Of a stretch of 64,000 nt of DNA, positions 31,056-42,319 are shown one piece after another. Numbering within the stretch: position 1 is the stretch's first letter; the number at the start of each line of letters is the position of its first letter. The translations under genes were made by a program, and so were the position numbers. The stretch spans positions 23,501 to 87,500 of the forward strand of contig JAUJYZ010001097.1 in the NCBI GenBank assembly GCA_033675265.1. Direction: 5' to 3'. This DNA comes from Actinostola sp. cb2023. Lineage: Eukaryota > Cnidaria > Anthozoa > Actiniaria > Actinostolidae. The notes beneath the pieces were generated by a model that saw nothing but the letters and a program-made list of their open reading frames with translations, had not been told where the DNA came from and ran no database searches.

Positions 31056-34000
31056 AGTTGGCTATTCTCTGTTTTGGGACGAGATTCAAAATGGCATCTC
31101 ATTTCGCTACAGAGTCTCCGAATCTATTTGTTTAATAAAGTGCCATTTTTTTATCCAACTGATTTGGTAAATACTAAAACAATATTATCCCCCTCAGTGT
31201 CGGTGAGTAGTGGTGAATATTTACCTTGCCGCTCGAGGACTCGCGGCTTGGTAAATATCCCGACACCACTACTCACCTCCACCTCGGGGAATAATAATTG
31301 TTCATTAAAATAATATTACTGACAATACACATTTTTAGGGCTGAAGATGAAAAAGCTGCACAGGATGCAATTGAGGAGGTATCATATTATTATTATTATT
31401 ATACAATGTATTTTATTTTTAGTCCTTGCCGCCAGCCAGCCCATTTATAGTGGCCACCTCACTGTAGCAACTAGGCTTTTTGTCCTGGCCACTATAACCA
31501 CTGACCCTTATTATATAGTACGTACTTCTGTGACTGAATAAATGAATGATACATTTTTTTCAGTACTTTTCTCAAGATGCTATTGTACCATCTCCCTGGT
31601 CAGCGAATCATTCGGCAAAAAAAGTAACATTTTCACCACATCCTCCAGACACACAATGTAAGCATGAAAAATATTTGAATAATTGTGAAAACACAGGTCA
31701 AAAGTTGATTGACTGTAGAATGTACAGGGGTTTTAATAGATGCCGGCTACCGCAGGAGCTCCAGCAGTTATTTACCGTTCCTCTGGCGGCTATACTTTTG
31801 TCAGTGTATGATTGTACAGATCTAAAAAAAACATTGTGTATACAGCTACTTTTGTCAGTGTATGGTTGTACAGATCTAAAAAATCATTGTGTATACAGCT
31901 ACTTTTTTCAGTGTATGATCGTACAGATCTAAAAAAAAACATTGTGTATACTGAGCTACTTTTGTCAGTGTATGATCGTACAGATCTAAAAAATCATTGT
32001 GTATATAGCTACTTTTTATGATTGTACAGATCTAAAAAAACATTGTGTATACAGCTACTTTTGTCAGTGTATGATCGTACAGATCTAAAAAATCATTGTG
32101 TATACAGCTACTTTTTATGATTGTACAGATCTAAAAAAACATTGTGTATACAGCTACTTTTGTCAGTGTATGATCGTACAGATCTAAAAAAACCATTGAG
32201 TATACAGCTACCTTGAGCATCTCGTACAGCTACTTTAAAAATGAATAAAACCCCTGGAATGTAGTTCACATACATCATTGTCAAGGCATGAAGACATCAC
32301 AACAGTGGAAGATATTGCTGAAATGTAATAAATATATAATATTAAAGCATTGATTATTATTTGTCAATAGACATACCAAACAATGATTGTTCATTGGACT
32401 CGACATATTCGCAGCATAATAAGGTTGATGGTGAGTTTAAAATGTGATGTCCAAAACTATGACCATGCACCTTAAATGTATTCACATACAGTGGAACCTC
32501 TATAATACGGACACCGAAGGGCCAGAAAAAAGTGTCTGTAATTGAGGTGTCCATAATATAGAGGTTATTTTTGCAAAGAATGTACATGTATGGTGATGAT
32601 TTTGCCGGGACCTACAATGTAAATTATAAATGTAGAGGTGTCCATAATTAAGGAGAGGTACGTTCCACTGTACTTATATCTCAACTTAAAACAATAGAAT
32701 GTCTTGCCATGTCGAAAGCTGATTGGCTAATGACAGCGACATGTGAATACAATACAGGTCGTCACAGTTATTAGAGCAGATTTCAAATGACTGAAAAACC
32801 ACGGCACAATTCGGTACGGTGTACTGTACATTTACGTACCAGGAGTTTTTTTACAGTCATTGACAACATCTGCTCTAGTGCCACACTGTAAAGTGTAATA
32901 AATTTTATTCTTTCTTGGCAACACAATATTTATCCATGTTGAAAGCTGATTGCATGTTGTATAGTACATGTATGTGATCATGACACCACAGTACTAAGTT
33001 AATATAATAGATTATGCATGAATGACTAATCAGCCTGCGATTCTACCCTTATTTAATCAGCTGGTACTCAAACTCTTTGGTCAATTCCCGTCCAAGCAGT
33101 CCAGCTGGATGAAATCTTAGGTATTAAAGTACAGATATGAATTTAACAATGGTGTTAACATAACATAAAGTTTATTAATGTGTCAGACTTCTAGCGTACC
33201 ACAAGTGGTATAATACACTAATCGGGGACGCTTAATTTGATAATGATAATGTTGATAATGATTGTGCATGATGGTGATGATGGCAATAACAAAGCATGAT
33301 GATCAATACATTATCTACTAAGTACAGTGGAACCTCGATTTAACGAAGTGCTAAGGAACGGGAAAATTGGTTCGTTATATTGGGGTTCTGTTCCATACAT
33401 TTTTTTACTGTAACTTAGGTTCGGGGTGAAGAATATCCTTCGCTATATATACCAGGTACTTTGTTATATAGGGGTTCGTTATACCAGGTACTTTGTTATA
33501 TAGGGGTTCGTTATACCAGGTACTTTGTTATATAGGGGTTCGTTATACCAGGTACTTTGTTATATAGGGGTTCGTTATACCAGGTACTTTGTTATATAGG
33601 GGTTCGTTATACCAGGTACTTTGTTATATAGGGGTTCGTTATACCAGGTTCTTTGTTATATAGGGGTTCGTTATACCAGGTACTTTGTTATATAGGGGTT
33701 CGTTATACCAGGTACTTTGTTATATAGGGGTTCGTTATACCAGGTACTTTGTTATATAGGGGTTCGTTATACCAGGTACTTTGTTATATAGGGGTTCGTT
33801 ATACCAGGTACTTTGTTATATAGGGGTTCGTTATACCAGGTACTTTGTTATATAGGGGTTCGTTATACCAGGTACTTTGTTATATAGGGGTTCGTTATAC
33901 CAGGTACTTTGTTATATAGGGGTTCGTTATACCAGGTACTTTGTTATATAGGGGTTCGTTATACCAGGTACTTTGTTATATAGGGGTTCGTTATACCAGG

Positions 34001-37000
34001 TACTTTGTTATATAGGGGTTCGTTATACCAGGTACTTTGTTATATAGGGGTTCGTTATACCAGGTACTTTGTTATATAGGGGTTCGTTATACCAGGTACT
34101 TTGTTTTATAGGTAGGGGTTCGTTATACCAGGTACTTTGTTATATAGGGGTTCGTTATACCAGGTACTTTGTTATATAGGGGTTCGTTATACCAGGTACT
34201 TTGTTATATAGGGGTTCGTTATACCAGGTACTTTGTTATATAGGGGTTCGTTATACCAGGTACTTTGTTATATAGGGGTTCGTTATACCAGGTACTTTGT
34301 TATATAGGGGTTCGTTATACCAGGTACTTTGTTATATAGGGGTTCGTTATACCAGGTACTTTGTTATATAGGGGTTCGTTATACCAGGTACTTTGTTATA
34401 TAGGGGTTCGTTATACCAGGTACTTTGTTATATAGGGGTTCGTTATACCAGGTACTTTGTTATATAGGGGTTCGTTATACCAGGTACTTTGTTATATAGG
34501 GGTTCGTTATACCAGGTACTTTGTTATATAGGGGTTCGTTATACCAGGTACTTTGTTATATAGGGGTTCGTTATACCAGGTACTTTGTTATATAGGGGTT
34601 CGTTATACCAGGTACTTTGTTATATAGGGGTTCGTTATACCAGGTACTTTGTTATATAGGGGTTCGTTATACCAGGTACTTTGTTATATAGGGGTTCGTT
34701 ATACCAGGTACTTTGTTATATAGGGGTTCGTTATACCAGGTACTTTGTTATATAGGGGTTCGTTATACCAGGTACTTTGTTATATAGGGGTTCGTTATAC
34801 CAGGTACTTTGTTATATAGGGGTTCGTTATACCAGGTACTTTGTTATATAGGGGTTCGTTATACCAGGTACTTTGTTATATAGGGGTTCGGTATACCAGG
34901 TACTTTGTTATATAGGGGTTCGTTATACCAGGTACTTTGTTATATAGGGGTTCGTTATACCAGGTACTTTGTTATATAGGGGTTCGTTATACCAGGTACT
35001 TTGTTATATAGGGGTTCGTTATACCAGGTACTTTGTTATATAGGGGTTCGTTATACCAGGTACTTTGTTATATAGGGGTTCGTTATACCAGGTACTTTGT
35101 TATATAGGGGTTCGTTATACCAGGTACTTTGTTATATAGGGGTTCGTTATACCAGGTACTTTGTTATATAGGGGTTCGTTATACCAGGTACTTTGTTATA
35201 TAGGGGTTCGTTAAATCAAGGTTCCACTGTATTGTTCACTACATGAGTGGCTGTGTTGATCAGATAACATGATGGTAGTGGTTGCTACACAAGGCTTCAT
35301 ACAAATAGCGAATTTAATTAATCATGAATAAATTATTATTTTATTACTTTTTCAGGCAAAGCATTTGATACCAGCGCAGATGACAGTAGAAATTTATCAG
35401 GTTCTTTGTTACGAAGAAATCTTTTTCCAATCGACGACCAGGTTCATGGAAGCACTGACAAAAATAACAATCGTCCAACTAATACCAAAATCAGGTACAG
35501 TGGAGTGTGATGATACTGTCCAAGACAGCTCGACACCCTTCTGTCAGCTGGACACTGCTCTCAGATGCATTTGTCTGGTCCCTGTTGCACTATTATAACT
35601 TAATTCTCACTCCAACCAACCAACTTTTTTTTTATTTTTTTACTTTTTATTTTTTCCCCACTCCAACCAACTTACCAATTTAACATACATGTAGTCTCTC
35701 AGATGGACACCTTTAATATTGTCAGATCCGACTAGTATGAGTACAACAACGAGTACAAGTTTTTCAAATTGGCCCAGTGCTCGTGCTCAATAAAATCACA
35801 GTCGATTTTTGTTGTTTACACCACCTCTACACAACGACCACCACCTCTAACTAACGACCCCCTCTACACAACAGCCATATAATTTCATTCCAAAGTGGCC
35901 ATCATGGAGCAGTTCAGCTGTAGTTTAATTCTCATAATTAAATTTTTATCCATCTCAAAAAGTGTTATTATTTTGAAATAATAATAAAATATTAATTTAA
36001 AATGAACAATTCAAACGAAATCATAGCTACATGTCATTAAATGATGATGATGATATGACAGTGATGATGATGACAGTAAGGATGACTGATTACAGTGTGG
36101 ACACTCGAACCGTGAACACTTAGGTTTTTTCTAACACATATATTTATAAATTATCCACTGAGCAAATTGATTAGAAAAATGATTTATTTTGATCACTAAG
36201 TGTATTTAAACTCAATGCTCCATTTGAGATGCGATGAGGCAATAGAAAGTTCGGAAAAAAAAGTTCGAAAAAAACTTGGAAGTGTTCACGGTTCGAGTGT
36301 CCACACTGTAACAGCCATTATATTCTTTTTATTTTTTTTATTTTTTTTAATCATTTTTTATTTCAATTGTACAAATATATGTTCTATTAATTCCCCGATA
36401 GGTCAATTCTTAAGACATCTAAAAGTCCTGTACTGGTAGGTTAATAATCTGACACAACTTTTCTATATTCAACGCTCACTCTAATTCTCACTTGTTGACT
36501 TAGTGAATTATTTTGTTCTATTTTGAGGCAACTTCAAGCCCTCTTAGCAGTAACAAACATTGTGCAAGAGAACAGAGTAATATCCCTGGTACACCTTATT
36601 GTCTCAATGTCTCGCCTATACGTGTCAGCCCACTGGCCAGGCTAAAGCAATTGGATCCCCTCAACTCACCCTCCAATATTAGTGCCATGAGCATGTCCCC
36701 AAGCAAAGTGCTGGAGTCGTCAGGATTAGAGAAGGACCTACAGATGTTTCCAGATATCTCACCGATTAAGGATGATGGAGCAATTGATTATGATGATGAC
36801 AGGTGGGAACAACAGAATAACACAAGGGGTAATTTTTGAAAAGATGGATGAATGAACTATTCCCCTCCACTTCCCCCTCTCCCCCTCTCCCCCTCTCCCC
36901 CTCTCCCCCTCTCGAATTTAATTCTGTTGTTTTGATGTTTGGGTTGACTTGAGTTCTTAGAATACAAATTTCCATTATTATTTTTTTACCACAGGAAGCC

Positions 37001-39038
37001 CAAATATTTTTTTAAATAAAATTTAGGGAACTTTGACAAATGATTGATTTAATAAAAGACAGTATTTGTCTCTCATAAACAGTGTAAGATGAAATTCTGA
37101 AAAAAGTTGCTGCTGCTACAACTAATTCATAATACAGAAATATATATTACGAATTGAGTGTTTTATTATGGCTCGGGCTCCCTGTGTTAACTTTAAACAT
37201 TGTTGATATGGAGATCGTGAATTCCTAATGACTATTCATTTTGGTACAAGTCTAAGTCAAACTCACAGACTTTCGCCAAAAGATATAAGATGAATACATT
37301 TTCTACGGTTTTTACGTTGAATCGAATGTATTTTTGAATCGAAATTGAAGTCATTTTGGCCTCGGAATTGCGTTATTAGGTCGTTCGCCATTTTGCTTCT
37401 CTTTCGTCTTCGATCAAATCTGATGGGATGACACGCGAAAAAGAAAGGTTTGCGATTCTTCTTAATTATGTTCTTTCCCAAATCTGTTTTAGATAATAAC
37501 AAAGTATGTGTTGTGTTTTTAGCCCTTTTTACACATACTTTTCTCAATGTAAACGCATCTGACCCTTCTCTAGCTTTATTCCAGAAATCGCTGATAAGAG
37601 AATGAGTGTCATCGATGGAAAAGTAGCTTTTACTCCAGATATTTGTGTGAGCCAGCGTTCAGAAGAAATTGATGATGACAATGATAGTGATACAGAAACA
37701 CCAGCCAAAATTACTATGGAAGATCTGACCTGTGACTATGATGATGATGACTGTGATGATGATGATGACCGTGATGATGATGACCATGATGATGATGATG
37801 AGAAACCACCGAGTATCTCTCTGGAAGATCTATCTACAACTAATGATGCCGATGTTAATAACCTGCCGAGGGTGACGCTTAATGAAACTAAAGCCTTGGA
37901 GCGAAAAGAGAGAAATGACGAAGCAATGGAAACTGTCAGTATTACAAATGCAGTCAGCTCGACTCACGAAGAACACATGATTGTATCTGAAGTCAATTTT
38001 GTAGATAGCGAAACACGACAGCAGCATATCCGACAGCAGTATCATAGCAACCTTGATGAACATTTGGTAATGGTCCGAGCTGCAGCAGCTCTCAGAAGAG
38101 CAAATCGCTTTAATGCAGTCGAGATGAACCCTGTATCCCCCTCAGGCTACCATACCCCAGGTAAATGGAGAACACCCAGGACTTTTCCATTGTCTCATGT
38201 AGAAAGAAAGGCTTTATATGGAAGGCTGTCAACATATAGAGTACCTGACTATGTGGATAGCTACAACATGTATAGCCCTCAACTCTATGCAGATTATATA
38301 AGACACGAATCGAAAAGGTTAGAATTAACTAAACTATATAACCAAAAGATGAGTACAGTAAAAATATTATTTTACATCACTCCCATTCAATGTATTATTG
38401 GCCTGTGGTCATTAGCTTATCATCCTCGGGAACCCAGGGGTATATTCTGTCACTCATTTCTCACCCCCAGAAGAAATATACCCCTGGGAACAAAGTCTGT
38501 TGGAACTTGTTCCGGAAGTCAACTTTGAATATGGCGGCTATCCTACGAACCAGAATATACTTGATACTGATTGGTTCGACCTTCCTAGGTCAACCAATCC
38601 CTTCCTAGGTCGACCAATCAGAAACGAGTAATTTTGACTTCTGGAACAAGTTCCAACAGACTTTGTTCCCAGGGGTATTTCTTCAGGGAGTGAGAAACAA
38701 GCGACAGAATATACATTTTATACCCCTGGGTTCCCGAGGATGCTAGCTTATACTCTTGTTTATACACCCACTGCATAATTTCTTTTGGTAGGACATCATG
38801 GCCACCACCTTGGTCTGTCCCACTGAGACTCTCCACTAGACCCCTGTCCCCTACCTACCGGCCATCAAGCAAGGTATACAGTAGCCATCCAGAAGGGTGT
38901 GTCTCTAAAATGCCTATTCCAGCAACCTGCTATACTAGCAGTAGCATTGATAGCGGTTTTGACGAGTGGAAGAAGACCATCAGTCATTGTGAAAGGTCTA
39001 TGAGAATACAAGACATCAAGCTCAAGCCTTTTTATTAA
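29102..39038 (+). CDS. BORA: Protein aurora borealis (Bora)
   Basis: Bora binds Aurora A and lets it phosphorylate Plk1 at mitotic entry. Nine exons join in frame to 589 codons (human about 559): 29102-29245, 29448-29489, 30376-30431, 31339-31378, 31564-31657, 35356-35494, 36539-36802, 37574-38317 and 38792-39038. Conserved pieces are RNPFDSD and FSPSMF near residues 16-37, FHWSIEQISRLYPADVDE at about 52-69, AIEEYFSQDAIVPSPW ending at 106, and SGSLLRRNLF. The SP sites in FSPS and VPSPW match known Cdk1-type positions. Exon 8 has a vertebrate-unlike run of aspartates (about residues 312-337). The exon 7 acceptor has a weak pyrimidine tract and is the least sure border. Introns are loaded with MITEs and satellites, yet all phases agree. 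Its head-to-head partner is MZT1. Confidence 0.93.
29571..29591. repeat. GCAT microsatellite in BORA intron 2
   Basis: Five GCAT repeats form a self-complementary alternating tract. Confidence 0.8.
29800..30360. mobile_element. Nested insertion: foldback element split by a 413-bp element
   Basis: The host element (TTCTGGACTGACTAGCCTC hairpin, then AATGGCAATTTAAATTGGAC) is interrupted from 29887 to 30299. The intruder starts CCAGGGGTTACTCCCC and ends CCCCCCCGG. It is rich in GGGATAGGGTA words and is flanked by TCCAGAAC on both sides, an 8- to 9-bp duplication. An uninterrupted sibling of the host element at 57650-57770 shows the empty site. All of it lies in BORA intron 2. Confidence 0.75.
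30799..30890. mobile_element. Small inverted-repeat element (AAATTCTCC family)
   Basis: AGTGATCTCTGATCAAACTC at the left faces GATCACAAGTCACT at the right around AATTCTCC/GGAGAATT. This is the clearest copy of the family noted at 7098 and 17688. It is in BORA intron 3. Confidence 0.65.
31189..31292. mobile_element. Hairpin element in BORA intron 3
   Basis: CCCCCTCAGTGTCGGTGAGT and AGTGGTGAATATTTACC face GGTAAATATCCCGACACCAC and the complement of the outer arm. The loop is GC-rich (CGCTCGAGGACTCGCGG). Confidence 0.6.
31790..32225 (+). repeat. Mixed 33- and 67-bp tandem repeat in BORA intron 5
   Basis: Units built from GATCGTACAGATCTAAAAAA, CATTGTGTATACAGCTAC and TTTTGTCAGTGTAT alternate in short and long versions, about nine blocks in all. 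The open frames across it are by-products. Confidence 0.8.
32489..32670. mobile_element. 182-bp TA-flanked MITE (CAGTGGAACCTC ends)
   Basis: It starts CAGTGGAACCTCTATAATAC and ends with an imperfect complement, GGTACGTTCCACTG. TA is duplicated at both sides. Ends beginning CAGT with TA target sites are typical of the pogo branch of Tc1/mariner. It lies in BORA intron 5. Confidence 0.75.
33325..35229. mobile_element. TA-flanked MITE expanded by a 32-bp satellite
   Basis: The ends CAGTGGAACCTCGATTTAAC and its complement GTTAAATCAAGGTTCCACTG are flanked by TA (33323-33324, 35230-35231), matching the element at 32489. Only about 110 bases of ordinary interior remain at the left. The rest is the satellite described separately. 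No transposase is present. Confidence 0.85.
33443..35213 (+). repeat. 32-bp satellite, about 55 nearly identical copies
   Basis: The unit ATACCAGGTACTTTGTTATA plus TAGGGGTTCGTT repeats without spacers. I saw only a few exceptions: a T for A near 33650, a small insertion near 34107-34113 (TTTTATAGGTAGGGG) and a G for T near 34891. The unit first appears as part of the MITE interior, so it was amplified in place. Being gap-free and uniform, it is a tandem repeat, not a CRISPR array. It lies in BORA intron 5. Confidence 0.95.
36093..36308. mobile_element. 216-bp TA-flanked MITE with 29-bp perfect inverted ends
   Basis: CAGTGTGGACACTCGAACCG continues to CACTT and is matched perfectly at the other end. 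TA lies outside each end (36091-36092, 36309-36310). The perfect ends suggest a young copy. It sits in BORA intron 6. Confidence 0.8.
38421..38746. mobile_element. Foldback element (CCCAGGGGTATATTCTG ends), copy 2
   Basis: CCTCGGGAACCCAGGGGTAT at the left and its complement at the right bound long mirrored arms with AACAAAGTCTGTTGGAACTT and TTCCTAGGTC. It is inserted in BORA intron 8, about 45 bases before the last acceptor, and is the sibling of 23039-23330. Confidence 0.8.
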
Positions 39039-39060
39039 AACAAGAATATTTATTTATGAA

Positions 39061-39376
39061 CTCAGTCTCATACCCAGACCCTTCTCAGCTTTCTAGCGAA
39101 ACATCGAAGGCTCTTAAAAGAGACAAACCGGAATACCGAGATTCTAGGTCATCAGATATGCACATTTTCTCAACATTTTCTATTAAACTTCCGGTGATAA
39201 AATGGCGGACTCCAGTGAAGTTTTCGCCGATGCTCTAACAAAACTTCATCTACATTTCAGTTAAGTTAGAAAATATTGAGCATGCGCATATCTGACGACC
39301 TAGAATCTGGGTCTTCTCTTACCAGAGCCTTCGATTTTTCGTTAGAAAGCTGAGAAGGGTCTGGGTACGAGAATGT
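39061..39376. mobile_element. Foldback MITE just after BORA
   Basis: TCTCATACCCAGACCCTTCT and CAGCTTTCTAGCG at the left face CGTTAGAAAGCTGAGAAGGG and TCTGGGTACGAGA at the right, giving ends of about 36 bases. The inner part also pairs (ATTCTAGGTC and GACCTAGAAT). It may lie within the BORA 3' UTR, which starts at 39039. Confidence 0.7.
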
Positions 39377-39627
39377 TATGAACTATATTATGGTCTGTAT
39401 ATTCTTGGAACAAAATAAGAATATGCCATCATATAGACCAAATAGGAGTGGATACTCCTAGTAATGGATCCTGTATAAAAATGATTCTACATGATTCATA
39501 ATATTATTATCTTTTAACAGTCACATCAAGGTGTTTGTAATAATATAGATGGTTTGCACAACCATGAATGGGGGCAGTAACAATAAAATCATTTTACATG
39601 AAAAATAATTCAGGGGAAAGGTATTCT

Positions 39628-39835
39628 AGGGGTGTCGAATGGTCCCCACAAAAAGTCAGAGTTTCACAAAATTTCGGTCAAATTTTGTGGGTCTCGAAGT
39701 CTCGTTTTTTCGCAAAAGTTGTCTGTCTCAAATTTTTAAAACAAAGGAAATTGGTGACAAAGCATCTCAGGCTCGCCAAAAATGTCTTATCTCGGAGTCT
39801 CGCAAAGTCTCGACTTGACCATTCGATGTACCCCT
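39628..39835 (+). mobile_element. MITE with AGGGGTGTCGAATGGTC ends, copy 2
   Basis: It is 208 bases long with the same ends and interior as 22502-22710. Perfect 6-bp duplications TATTCT lie at 39622-39627 and 39836-39841. Confidence 0.85.
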
Positions 39836-40078
39836 TATTCTTTTATCCTGCCCCCTAACATGGCTGGCGGTTCGTGATTGTACAAACCCTCTACATGTAT
39901 TAAAGAACAGTGTATGTGACTTGTAATCAAAACCGAAATTCTCCTTTGAAATTCAAAAAAACCTAATAGATCATGTTTTATATGATGTAAATATGCATTT
40001 TACAATAACTTACAAATTTCTCGCGTATTGATTGGTTAATTTTCATAATCAATAAGAGGACAGACAAATAAAAACAAA

Positions 40079-40323
40079 ATGGCACGTACAAAGCTGAAGA
40101 TCGACGGAGAAAAATTTCATCAATGGACAATTTTCCTTCGTTCCAAGTTGAATTTCTTGAGCAAATTTCAAATGAAAAACTATGCTTGTCACTGGAGGAA
40201 GTTGAGTCTGAACAGAAAGTAAATGATAGCGTTCGCTTTGCGACACTGAATGACTACGAACTGCGCGAAAGTCAAGAAATTCATAAGATCGAGAAATACA
40301 AGATGGTGTGTAAACATGTTTGA
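40079..40323 (+). other. Possible short coding remnant
   Basis: A frame at 40123-40323 contains RFATLNDYELRESQEIHKIE, which faintly recalls the N-terminal segment of Crypton-type tyrosine recombinase proteins. The match is from memory and weak. The block is flanked by direct repeats AATAAGAGGACAGAC at about 40051 and 40399. It could be a mobile-element fragment. Confidence 0.25.
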
Positions 40324-40491
40324 ATAATTTTTATTGTAAAAAAAAAATTTGGTCGTGGATCCACACTACTTTGACAATGTTATGACGAAATTTATCGTCA
40401 ATAAGAGGACAGACGCATAAAAAAGTGATGTCAATTTGTTAATATGATTGCAAGAAGTCTATTCAAAATGCACCACTTTGATCTTAATCCC

Positions 40492-40514
40492 AGGGGGGGG
40501 GGGGGGGGGGGGGT
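40492..40514 (+). repeat. Poly-G run
   Basis: About 23 consecutive G bases. The length is likely to be uncertain in the assembly. Confidence 0.9.
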
Positions 40515-40534
40515 TACCCTCATGTACATATACA

Positions 40535-40928
40535 GGATTCCCACTCCGGAAAAATAAAATTCCCCGACTTACTGACCAAAAACCATTTTTCACTGACCAT
40601 ACTGTACACTTGTTTTACTATGATATCCTGCAGTGCGACTTACTATAGTCTTTTTAATGCAATATACTGTATGTATGTATGAAGAAATACATTTACATGG
40701 ACCATATATAGGTCAATGACAACTTTTAAACTTTTTTGTGAGTTTTCATCATGATTGATCACAATCTGTCTAAAAGTTACCTATAATTATGCTACACTGT
40801 ACATATCGATTTTGTGAAGGCTGACAGAAATTCACTGACTTTTGGGTAAATTACAAAATTCCCTGACCAAAATCAAAATGAAAAAAAATCAGAATTCACT
40901 GACTTTTCAAGGTCAGTGGGAACCCTGA
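40535..40928. mobile_element. Possible MITE with loose inverted ends
   Basis: ATACAGGATTCCCACT at the left faces AGTGGGAACCCTGATAT at the right. Both subterminal zones carry CACTGACTTT/CTGACCAAAA words. Confidence 0.45.
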
Positions 40929-41325
40929 TATAAAGTGGTTGGGATGCTCGTCGGAAATTTTGAAAATGACCCCTAAAAGGTACCCGAGTCCAGGTGGGTA
41001 TGGCAACAAATGATTTTCACCAATAAAAGGTACCAACTCTAAAATTGATCCCAGTAATTATAATTACTTGTAAAGCGCTAATGGACTTTACGGAATTAGC
41101 GCTATAAAAATAAAACTTATTATTATTATTATTAAAGTGACGAAAGCTACAACTGCCGATTCCGGCTGTCATTATCTTATCTCAGGTATCCTATTTACTG
41201 ACAAACACACTAAAAGGTATTGGCTTAGTGTCTTGTGGTCCTTTTAGATCTGCGACACCCTAAGAGGTACCAAATCATGGATCTGGATCCCCAAAAGGTA
41301 CGATGAGCATCCCAACCACTTTATA
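40929..41325. mobile_element. About 397-bp MITE with 24-bp inverted ends
   Basis: TATAAAGTGGTTGGGATGCT at the left is mirrored at the right (AGCATCCCAACCACTTTATA). The interior has repeated AAAAGGTACC words. It also contains a retroelement-like tail (AGCGCTATAAAAATAAAAC then TTATTATT) at about 41062-41135. Confidence 0.75.
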
Positions 41326-41529
41326 TTATGGGAGTCCCCCCGTAGGAGTCCCGTCCTAAGTGGTGGTGCAAATGGTGGCAATGTTGATTATTTTGCTCAG
41401 TTCATTCCAGTAGACCAGTTACAAGAAAGATTTTGTTACAAGAAAGATGTTAAAACTGGGAATGCGTAAAGTTCGGCAATACAGTACATTTACCATTGTA
41501 TTTTGCTTGATCAATGAGCTTGTGTCACG

Positions 41530-41895
41530 TGACTTTTGAAATATTCACCCAAGACCAACAAAAATATCATAACTGGAAAGAGCATACTAAAGTTAGTAAA
41601 AGTGGAAAGTTTGAAGGGACTTAAGTAAATAGGGCAAATTTTAGCTACAGGCATTCAAACTTTACCTTTTTTGTATGGAAATGTATGTTGGAGGGCAACG
41701 CTTGCCCTCCAAGCGAAAAACCTATACAAATCCTTGACAAAGCGGGAAACTTTGAAAGCCTTTAACTTTTGTCTTATTTGCTTGATTCCTTTGAAATTTT
41801 CAACTTTTACTAATTTTAGTATGCTCTTTCAAGTTATATATTTTCATTTGTCTTCAGTGAATATTTAAAAAGTCACGTGACAGAGGTGCCACAAG
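41530..41895. mobile_element. Foldback element with long arms
   Basis: GTGTCACGTGACTTTTGAAA and ATAACTGGAAAGAGCATACT at the left face their complements at the right. The centre is GGAGGGCAACGCTTGCCCTC. This is the complete form of the half element at 4470-4657. Confidence 0.75.
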
Positions 41896-42009
41896 CCCAT
41901 TGGACAACTATTTATCTACAGTATTTTAGTCGAGACTGAACATAAAAAAGATTTAGAATACATTGATTTGTTTATCAATTTAATATTATTGATACCATGT
42001 TATCATATA

Positions 42010-42275
42010 CGTATGTACATATACAGCTAACCCTGCTTGGCTTGGCACTGTCCTATCCTTCACGTTCGGAAAGAAAGGAGACTCGCCAAGCAGGGTATGT
42101 ATATTCAGGTCTGTACTTTCCTCATTTCATTATAGAAATTATTTCTATCAGCTAATAATGCATTCTTTATAGTCTCCCTCACATCCGTTCTTAGTTCCAT
42201 CACGCAACGCTCCTGGCTGCGATCGTTGCGTGACGTGATGAACTAAGAATGGATGCAAGGGAGACTATTGCATTC
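42010..42275. repeat. Two short hairpin elements
   Basis: CCCTGCTTGGC (42031) faces GCCAAGCAGGG (42085). ATAGTCTCCCTCACATCCG with TTCTTAGTTCCATCACGCAA (42170) faces the complement ending GGGAGACTAT (42268). No coding content. Confidence 0.55.
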
Positions 42276-42319
42276 TTTAGCACATTCCTGTTCAAATAAA
42301 AACATTTATATGGACAAAC

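Noticed and set aside
31379..31563. U12-type intron in BORA (donor GTATCATA)
   Set aside because: Considered because SCNM1 is nearby, but the donor does not continue as the U12 consensus and no matching branch site is visible.
33443..35213. CRISPR-like array of 32-bp repeats
   Set aside because: Units are head to tail without spacers, inside a MITE in a eukaryotic intron.
35365..35598. 77-codon frame across BORA exon 6
   Set aside because: It is in the wrong frame; the conserved SGSLLRRNLF reading and the flanking exon phases require another frame.
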